Positions 13,701-22,767 of a stretch of 64,000 nucleotides of DNA are shown here, in pieces. The stretch lies in contig NC_087386.1 in NCBI RefSeq assembly GCF_963675165.1, positions 5,524,169-5,588,168 of the forward strand. The letters run 5' to 3'. The stretch is from Halichondria panicea. Its lineage: Eukaryota; Porifera; Demospongiae; Suberitida; Halichondriidae. Every line of letters begins with the position of its first letter. Within the stretch, counting starts at the first letter, position 1. The position numbers and the translations under genes were made by a program. The notes under the pieces are model-generated. The model had not been told where the DNA came from and ran no database searches. It was given only the letters and a program-made list of their open reading frames with translations.

Positions 13701-15468
13701 AATAGAGACTTAGTAGAGACACAGAGATGCCAACTTCAGATATTAGTTTTCAAAAGAATAATGATGCAGTTGCTAGGTTGGCTGTTTATATAGGTTGACT
13801 GTTGCTAAGCTAGTGCATTTCTAGTAGCCAATAAGTTTTGGGATCTAAATCAGTTAGAACATGTGCATTCGGTATCTATGGTTATAGTGTCCCTCATCCC
13901 TCGGGCTAAAGCCCTCGAGCTTTGGGACACTATAACACATAGATACCTCATGCCCATGTTCTAACCATAACTTAGATAGTGACCAGCACAGTGGAGCCCT
14001 GTACATGTGCTGCTCTAGTATTGACCTGGCACTACAGTGGAGCCCCGTGCTGCTCTAGTATTGACCTGGCACTACGGTGGAGCCCCGTGCTGCTCTAGTA
14101 TTGACCTGGCTGGCATTACTGAGATTCACTCACAAGTAAGGTATCTCCGGGTCATTGCACACTAGACACGGCTCATTCTCCATATAGAACCCGTCAAAGT
14201 CCACCAAATTCTGCAGCTGTGAGTAGATGTGGAAGTTTGCGTGGGTTGAGACTTGACTGTTGAGGCCCTTGAGCAGGTCAATGGCTCTCTCTACATAGCC
14301 TTGGCACAGCGACTCCTGGAGGGGGATATAATTTCATTTATACGTATGTAAAATTATTTCTGGAATCAAGTCATTTACAACCACTGTATGCAGAGAGTAC
14401 AACCACACACCATACCTCCCACCGCATATAGTGTAAACACTACATACCACACACCCCACACCACATATAGTGTAAACACTACATACCACATACCCCACAC
14501 CACATATAGTGTAAACACTACATACCACATACCCCACATCACATATAGTGTGAACACTACATACCACATACCTCCCACCACATATAGTGTAAACACTACA
14601 TACCTTCTCCAGCACTTGCGGTGTGGAGATGGACAGGTATCCAAGGAGGTCCACAAACTGAGCTGACTTGCGGCCATAAGAGGGTCTCCACCAGTGACAC
14701 CTGAGATAATAACGACAGTTACTAGAGTCCGGTATTAGCCAGTATAGCTAATAATACCAGCTACAGATTTAATCGGTAGAGAGGTGAGTGGTTTAGTATC
14801 TCCTCTCTGTTCTAACCGTTCAACTATTGGGTCTGTTTCAAGGCTTGTAAATGATTGTTTCATTGCATCAGTGCAGCTGCTACGAGGAGAGGACAGTTGC
14901 AATAGTTGGCAATGACTGTATCTAGCATGGTGTCTGGCCACTACTGTCTATGAGGGAGTCAGTGTGGAATCCTGAGTCCACGCAACCAACACTGCTATTC
15001 ATACACACGATAGCTATAATTAAAATCTAATATACTGTATAGCGTGTAATTTTCGTGGTTGGAGGTCTGACCACGAATATTTTACAAACGAATGAAGCGA
15101 CCTTGCCTGCCTTTACCTGCAGTGCAAGCTCCAACCACGAAAATATTACCCACGAAATGTCTCAATATTGCTGAACCACAAATATTTTGTCCCCCAAAAA
15201 TTACCCGCTATATGGTAACCATTTATTCAAAGGATTTATTACGGCCTCAAATACAGGCCCAGGGCCACAATTAGAGACTATACGGAACGTACCTGCTGTG
15301 GAGTCTGGCTGTACTGATAGAGGGTGTGCAGTAACTTGTGTGCCTGCCAGCGCAAGGAGGTGGAGTTTGACTGAAGCAGGAAGAGGGAGATGAACTGCGA
15401 CAGAGAGGCTTCATCAATGGAGGAGAGGAAGGTTTGGACCAGAGCACTGCAGGCTTCTTTGTCAGGGT
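242..15468 (-). CDS. UBR4: UBR4 (p600) E3 ubiquitin ligase, C-terminal third, 29 exons, partial
   Basis: UBR4 is a giant N-degron E3 ligase. The translated exons match the conserved C-terminal part of animal UBR4 in order and nearly end to end. Exons in transcript order: 15468-15293, 14699-14604, 14315-14134, 12843-12715, 12141-12077, 12020-11960, 11908-11837, 11556-11311, 10887-10759, 10049-9830, 9757-9486, 9377-9287, 9177-9093, 8828-8701, 7705-7501, 7182-7026, 6760-6531, 6041-5746, 5415-5262, 4915-4791, 4354-4031, 3496-3353, 3032-2838, 2719-2647, 2344-2247, 1571-1340, 856-641, 500-429, 303-242. Together they are about 4.5 kb, or 1,500 codons. Landmarks are [15 protein letters not shown] (first exon), [17 protein letters not shown] (4.3 kb) and [11 protein letters not shown] (1.4 kb). 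Splice sites are GT-AG. No exon for the N-terminal two thirds (including the UBR box) lies upstream; a plus-strand gene starts at 15.7 kb. This is therefore a 5'-truncated copy or sits beyond a very long intron. It continues off the left edge. Boundaries are hand-read and good to a few bases. Confidence 0.9.
1033..1212. repeat. Intronic interspersed repeat, copy 1
   Basis: A block of about 180 bp begins with a GTAGCAGCGGTAATTGCATT motif and ends near AGGTGCTTTTAGAGTGAAGAC. Copies recur at 1830-2008 and 6131-6328, and in the duplicated right-hand copy at 62957-63142 and 63753-63932. All lie in UBR4 introns. No coding potential is seen; it is probably a non-autonomous element. Confidence 0.75.
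1830..2008. repeat. Intronic interspersed repeat, copy 2
   Basis: Second copy of the 180 bp repeat at 1033. It is preceded by a shared flank (the G-run and TTTAATC...AGATTGCTA block near 860-1010 and 1640-1780), so the duplicated unit is about 350 bp and includes intron sequence beyond the core. Confidence 0.7.
4434..4580. repeat. Intronic direct repeat, copy A (partner at 5049-5197)
   Basis: About 148 bp beginning CGTGAGTAAGCGTGTTGTGG and ending GGAACTTAAACCGCAA. It recurs at 5049-5197 in the same orientation with only a few differences. The copies lie in the introns on either side of the UBR4 exon at 4791-4915, which suggests local transposition or duplication. Confidence 0.8.
5049..5197. 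repeat. Intronic direct repeat, copy B
   Basis: Second copy of the 148 bp block at 4434-4580. A second pair of direct repeats lies close by: about 95 bp at 3675-3770 and 5506-5598, containing ATTGAGCTCAGTACTTCTTA. Confidence 0.8.
6131..6328. repeat. Intronic interspersed repeat, copy 3, with AT microsatellite
   Basis: Third copy of the repeat seen at 1033 and 1830. Here it is interrupted by an expanded (AT)n tract at about 6213-6234, at a site where the other copies have a short ATATATGG. Confidence 0.7.
7270..7382. repeat. Intronic direct repeat (partner at 8885-8997)
   Basis: About 113 bp containing TCAGAAATTTGGGTATAGAT and ending ACACGGTAACCAAGGCAC. It is repeated in direct orientation at 8885-8997, both within UBR4 introns. 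No coding potential. Confidence 0.75.
7917..8527. mobile_element. Non-autonomous element with inverted ends in a UBR4 intron
   Basis: The left end carries GCTATCGACTGCTTGCGCAT followed by GCGCC. The right end carries the reverse complement, GCGCATGCGCAAGCAGTCGA followed by TACCAG. They enclose about 550 bp without an open frame. Exact boundaries and a target duplication are not clear. Confidence 0.55.
10205..10560. repeat. Two diverged copies of an intronic repeat
   Basis: Two related blocks (about 10205-10360 and 10379-10545) share GGGAGGACAGTTGCA, ATCTAGCATGG and an AGTCACAGTGG-like end. Close relatives lie at 11650-11785 and 14851-14983; these two are almost identical to each other. A CA-rich microsatellite follows at 10680-10741. 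Confidence 0.7.
11311..11556 (-). CDS. UBR4: UBR4 exon encoding a cysteine-rich zinc-ribbon-like segment
   Basis: This exon of the UBR4 gene encodes a cysteine cluster. Spaced CxxC pairs lie in [28 protein letters not shown] and [15 protein letters not shown], which predicts a zinc-binding fold. The stretch is one of the most conserved in animal UBR4. It is followed by [13 protein letters not shown], the start of a helical region. It is flanked by a clean acceptor at 11557 and a GT donor below 11311. Confidence 0.88.
11650..11785. repeat. Intronic repeat, copy nearly identical to 14851-14983
   Basis: About 133 bp including TTTCATTGCATCAGTGCAGC and GAGTCAGTGTGGAATCCTGA. It is nearly identical to 14851-14983 and related to the two older copies at 10.2-10.5 kb, so the family was active more than once in this gene. 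Confidence 0.75.
12330..14120. repeat. Split and re-amplified repeat in one UBR4 intron
   Basis: This covers parts of the adjacent introns, not exon 12715-12843. A block at 12335-12515 contains TGTACTCTCCCTGAGGACCA and later GACCAGCACAGTGGAGCCC. Its first half recurs at 13018-13125. Its second half recurs at 13975-14115, where a unit of about 41 bp (GTGGAGCCC...GACCTGGCACTAC) is tandemly repeated three times. Between them, 13294-13620 holds a threefold imperfect tandem of about 100-150 bp with AGAGTAGTA and TGCTGGGCTTGTTTGCTGC. Confidence 0.65.
13853..13965. mobile_element. Palindromic MITE
   Basis: The arms GTTAGAACATG...GGTATCTATGG...TATAGTGTCCC and GGGACACTATA...CATAGATACC...CATGTTCTAAC are inverted copies. 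They enclose a short GC-rich loop containing CCCTCGGGCT. The structure predicts a long hairpin of about 110 nt. Confidence 0.7.
14396..14603. repeat. Minisatellite abutting a UBR4 5' splice site
   Basis: About five tandem units of about 46 bp, each with CATATAGTGTAAACACTACATACC. On the minus strand every unit carries GTATGTAGTG, the same sequence as the real donor that follows the exon ending at 14604. The array therefore multiplies the donor. Confidence 0.85.
15033..15222. mobile_element. MITE family A, copy 1
   Basis: The ends are inverted copies: TATAGCGTGTAATTTTCGTG at the left, and AAAAATTACCCGCTATATGG at the right. The interior contains GAAGCGACCTTGCCTGCC. Copies 2 and 3 are at 30742-30948 and 55073-55276, both in the opposite orientation. 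Short open frames in it are artefacts. Confidence 0.8.
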
Positions 15469-15695
15469 CTGTGAGTGTGTGTATGTGTTCAATAGAATGA
15501 CAAAAATGCAAAATACATTTGGGATCATATTTCTCTCACGAGTGGGTTTAATGTATTGCAGCTGCTACTTGCATGACTGACCCTAAGGGTATTTTTCACT
15601 AGGGGTCCACTAATGATTTCCTCATACAACTAAGATCACATGTAAATACATATAATAAAACATTGAACCAAAATCTAGGTATAGCTGTGGTAGAA

Positions 15696-16607
15696 ATGGC
15701 TGTAAACGATAATAGCTGTGAGTTACGCTTTGATGACTCTCTGTGTGTGAAGCTTATTGAGGAAGGAGATAAAAAAAACGAAAGAGAGATAGAGGCCAGT
15801 ATAGGCCAGCAAAAACCAAGAAGACAAATCAATGACAGAAGGCTAAAGCCTCCTCCACTTCCTCAACAACAGGATCAGAAAAAGAGCTGCTTTGTGGCTG
15901 TCACCATAGCATTATCTATACTTACAGTTATAGTGCTCGGTGCACTAGCAGCAGCTGGTGTGGCCATACACAAAAGCAATGTCTTGAACCAAGCACAAAT
16001 GACGGATCTCGGACAAGTTCTTCGTGATCAACTTCGTCTCGAGCTACAAGCACAGTTCCGCACAGTGTACACTCGCTGGGGTAACTCCACATGCCCTCCT
16101 ACTGAAGGCACGTCGACACTGTACAAAGGATTAATGGCCGGGCATCATACTAAGCAGTCCAATCAGATCACTGACTACGACGGTGGAACTAATTTTCAGT
16201 GCTTACCACAGGAAAATGTCGAGTATGCGCTTCCCTCTTCACCAGGTATCCAAGGAAACAACACTATATACGGAGCAGAATATCGGACAAATATTAATCC
16301 CGACAGTGACCTCCATAATATACCGTGTGCCGTATGTTTGGTGAACGGCAAAACAGTTACGAGAATGATACCGGCTCGAACTAGCTGCCTTTCATCTTGG
16401 AGACGGGAGTACTACGGCTACTTGATGGCACAAGATCGTGACTACTCGACATATGAGTGCGTGGACATTGGTATGGAGATTGTCCCGGGAACAGCGAGGC
16501 AAGAAGGTGTGGCTGTGTTGGTGCATGTTGAGGCCAGCTGCAACGGACTGCCCTGTCATCCTTACATTGAGGGGAAGGAACTGACTTGTGTAATGTGCTC
16601 TATTTGA
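15696..16607 (+). CDS. Type II membrane protein with spongin short-chain collagen C4-type ectodomain (gene A)
   Basis: Single-exon gene, 303 codons from the ATG at 15696; no earlier in-frame ATG is seen. Residues 1-64 form a polar, proline- and glutamine-rich cytoplasmic tail. Residues 66-91 (VTIALSILTVIVLGALAAAG) form a membrane anchor. The ectodomain begins near 125 with VYTRWGNSTCP and carries the family signatures IYGAEYRTN, PCAVCLVNG, MIPARTSCLSSW, EYYGYLMA, YECVDIG and a C-terminal ELTCVMC. This is the cysteine-rich C-terminal module of sponge short-chain collagen C4, related to the collagen IV non-collagenous domain. There is no Gly-X-Y stretch, so the protein is not itself a collagen. 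A surface or matrix-binding role is inferred. Confidence 0.85.
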   Translation: MAVNDNSCELRFDDSLCVKLIEEGDKKNEREIEASIGQQKPRRQINDRRLKPPPLPQQQDQKKSCFVAVTIALSILTVIVLGALAAAGVAIHKSNVLNQAQMTDLGQVLRDQLRLELQAQFRTVYTRWGNSTCPPTEGTSTLYKGLMAGHHTKQSNQITDYDGGTNFQCLPQENVEYALPSSPGIQGNNTIYGAEYRTNINPDSDLHNIPCAVCLVNGKTVTRMIPARTSCLSSWRREYYGYLMAQDRDYSTYECVDIGMEIVPGTARQEGVAVLVHVEASCNGLPCHPYIEGKELTCVMCSI

Positions 16608-16799
16608 GCAGACTTTAGGCAGCCAAACTTTAACTCTAATTACGCATTAGTAGTAAGCAAGATGAAAGCTATCAGTAATATTTGATTACATTTGTGTATG
16701 TGTTAAGCTCTTATTTGAATCGTGATTTGAATAATGAAAACGAAATGCTTAAGAATCGATCCATACAGTGCATACAATACAATCAATACCCTATACCCC

Positions 16800-17130
16800 A
16801 TACAGTGTGTAAATTAATAAATTCTTGCAGCTGTTATTACACATGTGACTGGCCCTAAGGGTATTTTCATAATTAAGGCCCACTATTACTAGGACAATGA
16901 TAGTTGAAAGTATAATATTTCCAAACAACCTAATAACATGCTTGCACGTACAAACTATTTTGGCATTGTTGCACATAGATTCAGCATAATCGAATCAAGA
17001 GTATAGCTGTGATAGAAATGGACGTAACTATAGCTGTGAGATACGCCTTGATGACTGCCCTCCTCCTTATAAAAAGGGGAAGAAACTGGTTTGTGTAATA
17101 TGCTCATTTGAACTGACTTTAGCCAGACTT
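16800..17130 (+). pseudogene. Internally deleted copy of gene A
   Basis: 16800-17060 repeats the 5' flank and first codons of gene A (ATAGCTGTGATAGAAATGG, GATGACT). At about 17070 the sequence jumps to the gene A 3' end (GGGGAAGAAACTGGTTTGTG then TAATATGCTC). Everything coding for the membrane anchor and ectodomain is gone. Confidence 0.75.
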
Positions 17131-17390
17131 AACTTATGACCTAAAGTAGTAGTAAGCAAAATCTATTGTCTATGATTACATTTGTGCACCATGTAATTAA
17201 AGTCTATCTTAGTGAATATTGAAAATGAAATGCTGACACATTGTTTAGCTAGTCGAGAGCACATGCACAAGTTTACTACTTTGTACAATGTGCTTTGCAT
17301 TTGAACTAGCTGACTTGAGTTAGAACTTCTATTACTAAAATTAGCTCTAACAAACAACACAGAGGACTAAGTCTAAGAGGAGTGCAACAC

Positions 17391-17556
17391 GTACCTCTAA
17401 AGCAGAAGAGGTACGACAGGCGCGGTGCAGCTCAGGCAATTAGTCTTTGATTGAGCAATAATTATCCGCCCACATCGTACGTTTTTGCTGAGAGTAATCA
17501 AGGCTAATTTACTTGAGCTGCACCACACCTGTCGGACCTCCTCTGCCTCTAAAGGT
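17391..17556. mobile_element. Inverted-repeat element (MITE)
   Basis: Arms of about 55 bp are inverted copies: CCTCTAAAGCAGAAGAGGTA...GGTGCAGCTCA at the left and TGAGCTGCACC...GGACCTCCTCTGCCTCTAAAGG at the right. The loop is AT-rich and there is no coding potential. Confidence 0.7.
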
Positions 17557-18104
17557 AAGCTATATGAAAATACTGTCCAGCGAAAAATAATGCTATACCA
17601 CAGTTGTCTGACCTCCTCTGGCTAAGATTTTATCTTAGAGGTTTGAACCTTCCTACAGTAGACTTGCTAGATAGGACCTAAAAAGCTATTGCGGTTTCGT
17701 TATGATGCCCTTGCTCTGGACTGACCACATTGAAAATTAAATCTGTTTAGCTAGTCAAGAAAGAAGCAGTGAAGCACGGCTGATATTCATGACACATTGC
17801 ATAAGATGGCACCAATGAGAACCTTTGATAAATACCTAACCTTTCAAAAACAAAAAATGTTCTCATTAATATATTCATGAGGCAACTGTCTGTTTTACAA
17901 CATTTGGGGTCTTTGTATGGGCAGATTGAGTTGTAGTTTCTGTATATGCTCCAACTACCCCAGCTTCCGAAAGTAAGCTAGGCCAGTTACATGTACTACA
18001 GTTGTAGATCCTAGTCTATGGCATTTCTCCATTAATTTTGATCTCTATACTACAACCAAAAGAATACTAACAGATTTATACCACATAAATATACATAATA
18101 TCTT

Positions 18105-18202
18105 CACGTGCAGAGTACAGTAATCATAGTCATGTAATTATGATGTTGGATAAAAACAGCAGAGCACTATAGCTACCAAGTTGACAAGAGACAGCAGTTA
18201 GA
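18105..18202 (+). promoter_or_regulatory. Conserved 5' module with CACGTG E-box
   Basis: CACGTG lies at 18105-18110, then CAGTAATCATAGTCATGTAA, then an AGCACTATAGCTACC element, then GACAAGAGACAGCAGTTAG just before the ATG. The same order occurs upstream of the genes at 19073, 24320 (E-box decayed) and 26737 and of the relic at 21951. It is probably the core promoter and 5' UTR of this family. Confidence 0.6.
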
Positions 18203-18580
18203 ATGGAAACTGAGAATCTAGTGCCGCAGCAAAGGAAACTACACAATAAACTTGGAAAGATTCTGAAAGCGCGGATCATTGTATATTATAGTCTACACAC
18301 ATACACACACACACTACCGTATACCTCGCTTGCGCACCAAAGGTATAAATATTCCAATGTTTATGATTACATTTGTGCACTTTGTAAAATCTAATCTTTG
18401 TGGTTTGAACCCTGATTTGGATATTGAAAATGAATTAGCTATATAGTCAAGAATGGCTACTTGATGACTGGTAATACGTGTGTGGACAAGAAGGAAGGTG
18501 ACGACCTACTAATTAATCTTAACGGAGAGCCTTCTCTAAGACACGAGGTGGTAACAGCTAAAATAACTGTGTAACATGCA
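18203..18580 (+). pseudogene. Chimeric relic of spongin C4-like gene
   Basis: The first 24 codons resemble gene C (ENLVPQQR..., LGKILKA). The frame then runs into an unrelated CA-rich block and stops before any ectodomain. About 18455-18575 holds a separate 3' remnant (NGYLMTGNTCVDKK-like, PSLRHEVV). The unrelated middle is shared with relics at 22.0 and 25.5 kb. Confidence 0.75.
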
Positions 18581-18976
18581 TGTGCCCTAATTGAAATTAA
18601 TCTCTATAATTTGTTTTCAAGCTCTCTTATGCACTAGTATGCAAGAACAAAGCTATTATTGTCAGTATAACTAGATATATAGCCTGTACTCATGAATATT
18701 TAAAGTGTTTATTTACAAACTAACTCCAACTAAAGTGGATCGAAGCCTTCAATCCAACTACACCCCTACTCTATGCTAACAAAAGACCCAATAGTGTGGA
18801 TGACAATCATCTAAACCATGTTACAGCTGTGCTTTTTATTCCAAACCACAGTATGTGGTTACTACAGTTGTAGATCCAAGCTATAGTTAATGGTAATACC
18901 TCAATGGCTTCCTACCACAAAGAATAAACACCAAGGGGATTCATACTAGATTCCGTTTCGGTATACATAATATCTT

Positions 18977-19072
18977 CACGTGCATGCGCGCCATGTGATT
19001 ACTACGTTGGAGAAAAAAAACAGCAGTGCATTATAACTACCAAGCTGACATCGACAAGAGAGAGCAGTTAGA
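18977..19072 (+). promoter_or_regulatory. E-box/TATA-like promoter module of gene B
   Basis: CACGTG at 18977-18982, 91 bp from its end to the ATG. It is followed by CATGTGATTACTACGTTGGA, a CATTATAACTACC element and the shared GCTGACA...GAGAGCAGTTAGA leader. Confidence 0.6.
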
Positions 19073-19804
19073 ATGAATGATGATAATCAGCAACGGGAGA
19101 ATGAGCATCTAGTACAAGTACAAGATGAACCGAGAGTAAATGCTTGCCATGGGATGCAAGAGCGAAAGCAATATAACCCTGGAAATATTCTGAAAGGATC
19201 ATTGTGTGTTATTGTATTTTTAATGGTAGTGACAGCTTTTGTAATGAGTGCTACTGCAATAAGCCAGAGCAACAAGACCCCAGTGAAGTATCCGATCTAC
19301 GAAAGAATAGGCAAGAAAGAATGCCCAGATATCGGAGGGACCTCAATGATATACAGTGGTGTCACAATCAGCTACAGCTTCTACAACAACACACCAACTA
19401 CCTACGCTGGCTTTCGATGCATGCCTCTTGATAAAGAATATATCAACTATAATATGGACAAGTTCGAATATGACCAGAAACTAGTGAACGGTGGAAACGT
19501 AACTGGATATGTAACATTCACGACGTCAAACCACCACGATGCTGCGTGTGCCGTGTGCATGGTTGAGGGGCGTGGCTCAATCATGGTCATGCCAGGCACA
19601 GGCAACTGTTTAGACTCGTGGACCACGGAATATAATGGCTACTTGATGACCGGCTACACGTGTGTAGACAGAGAGATGGAAGGTATTGGTGCATTGAAAG
19701 ACCCTGACAGAAAAGCTAATCTGAGGCACGAGGTAATATCGTCGATGGTCAGCCAATACTACCAAGACCACAACGTTCTTAGTTGTGTGGTGTGCTCTAA
19801 GTAG
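19073..19804 (+). CDS. Spongin C4-like type II membrane protein (gene B)
   Basis: Single exon, 243 codons. The short cytoplasmic tail (1-42) is rich in Gln and Glu. The anchor is at 43-63 (LCVIVFLMVVTAFVMSATA). The ectodomain starts YERIGKKECPDI and has FRCMPLDKE, CAVCMVEGRGS, MPGTGNC, EYNGYLMTGYTCVD and a terminal LSCVVCSK. Compared with gene A the tail and stalk are shorter and the C-terminus ends in Lys. NVTG and NNT are possible N-glycosylation sites. The 3' flank (19845-19887) contains a partial second copy of the last 40 coding bases. Confidence 0.85.
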   Translation: MNDDNQQRENEHLVQVQDEPRVNACHGMQERKQYNPGNILKGSLCVIVFLMVVTAFVMSATAISQSNKTPVKYPIYERIGKKECPDIGGTSMIYSGVTISYSFYNNTPTTYAGFRCMPLDKEYINYNMDKFEYDQKLVNGGNVTGYVTFTTSNHHDAACAVCMVEGRGSIMVMPGTGNCLDSWTTEYNGYLMTGYTCVDREMEGIGALKDPDRKANLRHEVISSMVSQYYQDHNVLSCVVCSK

Positions 19805-20343
19805 AATGCGAACTCGATACAATGTGTGACTTTAATTTTAGCAAAAGAAGAACGTTCTTAGTTGTGCTGTGTGCTCTTGTAGAATGTACGTGTAAAACAA
19901 ACACAAAAAGTGTGATTAAAGAACGATTTGTTACCTATAGTCATAGTGCAGGGGTTGTAGGAGCAGATTACAGAAAGAGTGTCTAACTTTACATGGGTGT
20001 GGGAATCATATCTCGTGTGTTTTCCTAAACGCTGCATTGCCTAGTAAGAAAAGTGTGCAAGTACCGTGTACATAAATTACAGGCCGCAGTCACCCTGTAA
20101 ACATAGTAACTAATTAGTGGAGTAGCAAGAGAGCTAGGTTGAGCCAGAAAGAGCTAGCTATAGGTCTTTGATGGATATTGGTATACATCATGGAAGAGAC
20201 TGTGAGGTACAGAAAATTCCGAATGAGGAGCATTATCCATTTACTTTCGTAAAGAAAAAGTTTGACTAACACATATACTAGGCATTTTGTTTTTGCAGTA
20301 GGGAGTCTTACTAGGGTTCTAAGGAGAGAGCCAGGCCTATAGC

Positions 20344-20538
20344 AAGGGCGTATGAGAGAAGAGGGCATGCAACTCACTAAAAGTCTAACATGCGAGCAAT
20401 ACTGCATTTATAGCTATCTGCCATGTACTTTACACAAAATCAGAAATCTATTTTTACATATTACTGTACTTTTCTAATGCCCACTTACAGTACAGTTTTG
20501 CTCGCAAGCTGTTGGACGCCCTCTTCTCATACACCCTT
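20344..20538. mobile_element. Short DNA element with 9-bp target duplication
   Basis: The left end AAGGGCGTAT(GAGAGAAGAGGGC) and right end GCCCTCTTCTCATACACCCTT are inverted. The flanks are both GCCTATAGC (20335-20343 and 20539-20547), a perfect 9-bp duplication. The same family is at 35112-35311. A Mutator-like origin fits the 9-bp duplication. Confidence 0.75.
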
Positions 20539-20595
20539 GCCTATAGCTAACTAGCTAGCTGTAGCTTTTCACTTTTATCACTCTGACCTATGCGT

Positions 20596-20783
20596 TGGTC
20601 ATTTATGCTTTTTGTTGTTGACAAAGTATGCCAGGGAGTTTTGTATGGAAAACATTAACTTTTAGCTGGCTGAAGCTTATCAGCTCTACAGAGAAGCGCT
20701 TTTTAACAAGGAATCTAATGGTATATGAAACTTCGAATTTCAGTGAACTTCATGAAGGTTGAATTCAGCACAAATAGACTTTA
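20596..20783. repeat. Interspersed repeat (partner at 52735-52903)
   Basis: The block with GGTCATTTATGCTTTTTGT, TTTTTAACAAGGA, AATTTCAGTGAA and CACAAATAGACTTTAG recurs, diverged, at 52735-52903 in the ankyrin region. 20790-21160 holds nothing I recognise. 21165-21245 contains a small tandem duplication (TAGCTCTTCACTCTTGCAGC). Confidence 0.6.
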
Positions 20784-21532
20784 GCTCTGAACTATAGTCT
20801 ATATATACCTAGTCTGTTACGTTATTGTCGACAACAATACAGTCTACTAGTAATTATCTACCTCTGAGCCACAGCCTTGACTACTGAAAAAGCACGAAGC
20901 AAGAATTTGACTGCAGGCCTCATGAACATGGTAGCTCAGGTCAATACTGCACACACATTTTCAATTTCATTTGTGTACAAACATAGTACATTGTTAAGAT
21001 GCTTAATAATCAGCTGATAAATTATTGTATATAGCAGGTATACTTCCTAGGACAACAATATAGGTAATTATATTCACAGCTCAATTAATTAATAGCCGTA
21101 CATCAGCAACCCTCAAAAATACCCCTGAAACTAATACCATGGAGCACAAACCAAGTGCATTATTAGTGTGCAGCTCTTCACTCTTGCAGCTACAAATGGG
21201 TATCTCTCTAGTGTGTAGCTCTTCACTCTTGCAGCTACCAATGGCTGTTGCTTAGTGTAGAGCTAGCTACTAGCAGCCTTCTATCGGCAGGTTTTGCTAT
21301 TCCTGATTCTGGAGAGACTGCAATGGCCTTCAATGTACTACTTTAGTTTTTACTCGAGAATGATTTAAGCTTTGTTTGCAAGATGGTATAATGGCAGAAA
21401 GAGAATTACTTGTACTGCATTGCAAAAAGGGAGCAGTTGTAGATTCTCCAAGTACTCCAGCTGTGATCATTATTCCAAACCAAGGGTGAAAAAAAGGTAG
21501 CTAGGCCTGTGGTTACTTTTGTAGATCCTAGT

Positions 21533-21752
21533 GCCGTATTACTAGAATATTTTTTGGTGAAAAACCCTTTGCAAGGAGCCAAATCAGCAGAAAATTAGAC
21601 CCTTTGCGATCTAACTATTGCGTTCTGGCAAGGATCGTGTGTATTTACTAGTAATAATTTAGGTTTTGCGGATTTCATTGATGCGAATTGATCAACCCTC
21701 GCAAAATTCACAAATGTTTGATGCTCGCAAAACATCCTAGCAATACAGTACA
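21533..21752. mobile_element. MITE family B, copy 1
   Basis: Starts CCGTATTACTAGAATATTTT and ends with an inverted CTCGCAAAACATCCTAGCAA. The interior shares GCGTTCTGGCAAGGATCGTG with copies at 29083-29282 and 56502-56780. The insertion interrupts a duplicated spongin-gene flank that is uninterrupted near 18003. Confidence 0.75.
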
Positions 21753-21841
21753 TGGCATTTCCCATTTGATCTCAATGGTTTCTATACCACAACTAAAAGA
21801 ATACTAACAACACTAACCACACAAGTAATAGATAATATCTT

Positions 21842-22380
21842 CACGTGCAGAGTAGAAAGTACAATAATCACAGTCATGCATGTGATTATGATGTTAGAGA
21901 AAAACAACAGTGCACTATAACTACCAAGCTGACAAGAGACAGCAGTTAGAATGGCTGATGCAAATCCATAAAAGAAAACGTGACTAGAAGCCTATAGAAA
22001 CTCTTACTTGCACTTCATTGATCCTTGAGCAGCTGTAGCAGTCTACACACACACATGCACACACACACACACCACCGTATACCTCGCTTGCGCACCAAAG
22101 GCATAATTATTCCAATGTTTATGATTACATTTGTGCACTGTGTAAAATCTAATCTTTGTGGTTTGAACCCTGATTTGGATATTGAAAATGAAATTTTGTC
22201 AAGAAATATAATGGCTACTTGATGACTGGTAATGCGTGTGTGGACAAGAAGATGGAAGGTGACGACCTACCAATTAATCTTAACGGAGAGCCTTCTCTAA
22301 GACACGAGGTAGCAACAGCAGACATTGACAGTTATTACGAAAATCAGAAAGTTCTTAGCTGTGTTGTGTGCTCTAAGTAG
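21842..22380 (+). pseudogene. Spongin C4-like relic with intact promoter module
   Basis: CACGTG (21842-21847) and the shared leader precede an ATG at 21951, but the frame stops within a few codons. The 3' part (22205-22380) still encodes NGYLMTGNACVDKKMEGDD...YYENQKVLSCVVCSK and stop. The membrane anchor and first half of the ectodomain are missing. They are replaced by the CA-rich block shared with 18.3 and 25.5 kb. Confidence 0.8.
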
Positions 22381-22767
22381 AATCTATTATAGATCTACAA
22401 AAGATTGTTTCATAGCAATACAATTTTTTTAGTTTACTAAAATAACTGTGTAACATGTATGTGCCCTATAGATAATTGAAACTATAATCTCTATAATTTA
22501 TTTTCTATAATTATGAGCTCTCTTATGCACTAGTATGCAAGAATAAAGCTATATTGTCAGTAATATTGTATATATAGCCTGTACTCGACACTCATGAATA
22601 TTTATTTACAAACCAAATCCAACTAAAGTGGATCGAAACATTCAATCGAACTACACCCCTACTATGCTAACAAAAGACCCAATAGTGTGGATGACAATCA
22701 TCTAAACCATGTTACAGCTGTGCTTTTTGTTCCGAACCACACGGTTGTAGATCCTAGCTATAGTTAA

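Noticed and set aside
14388-14666. Long overlapping open frames with repeated [12 protein letters not shown] or [12 protein letters not shown] units
   Set aside because: They are translations of the 46-bp minisatellite at 14396-14603, open on both strands because of unit composition.
14989-15222. Small protein with [18 protein letters not shown], also seen at 30.7 and 55.1 kb
   Set aside because: It lies entirely within MITE family A and recurs only because the element does.
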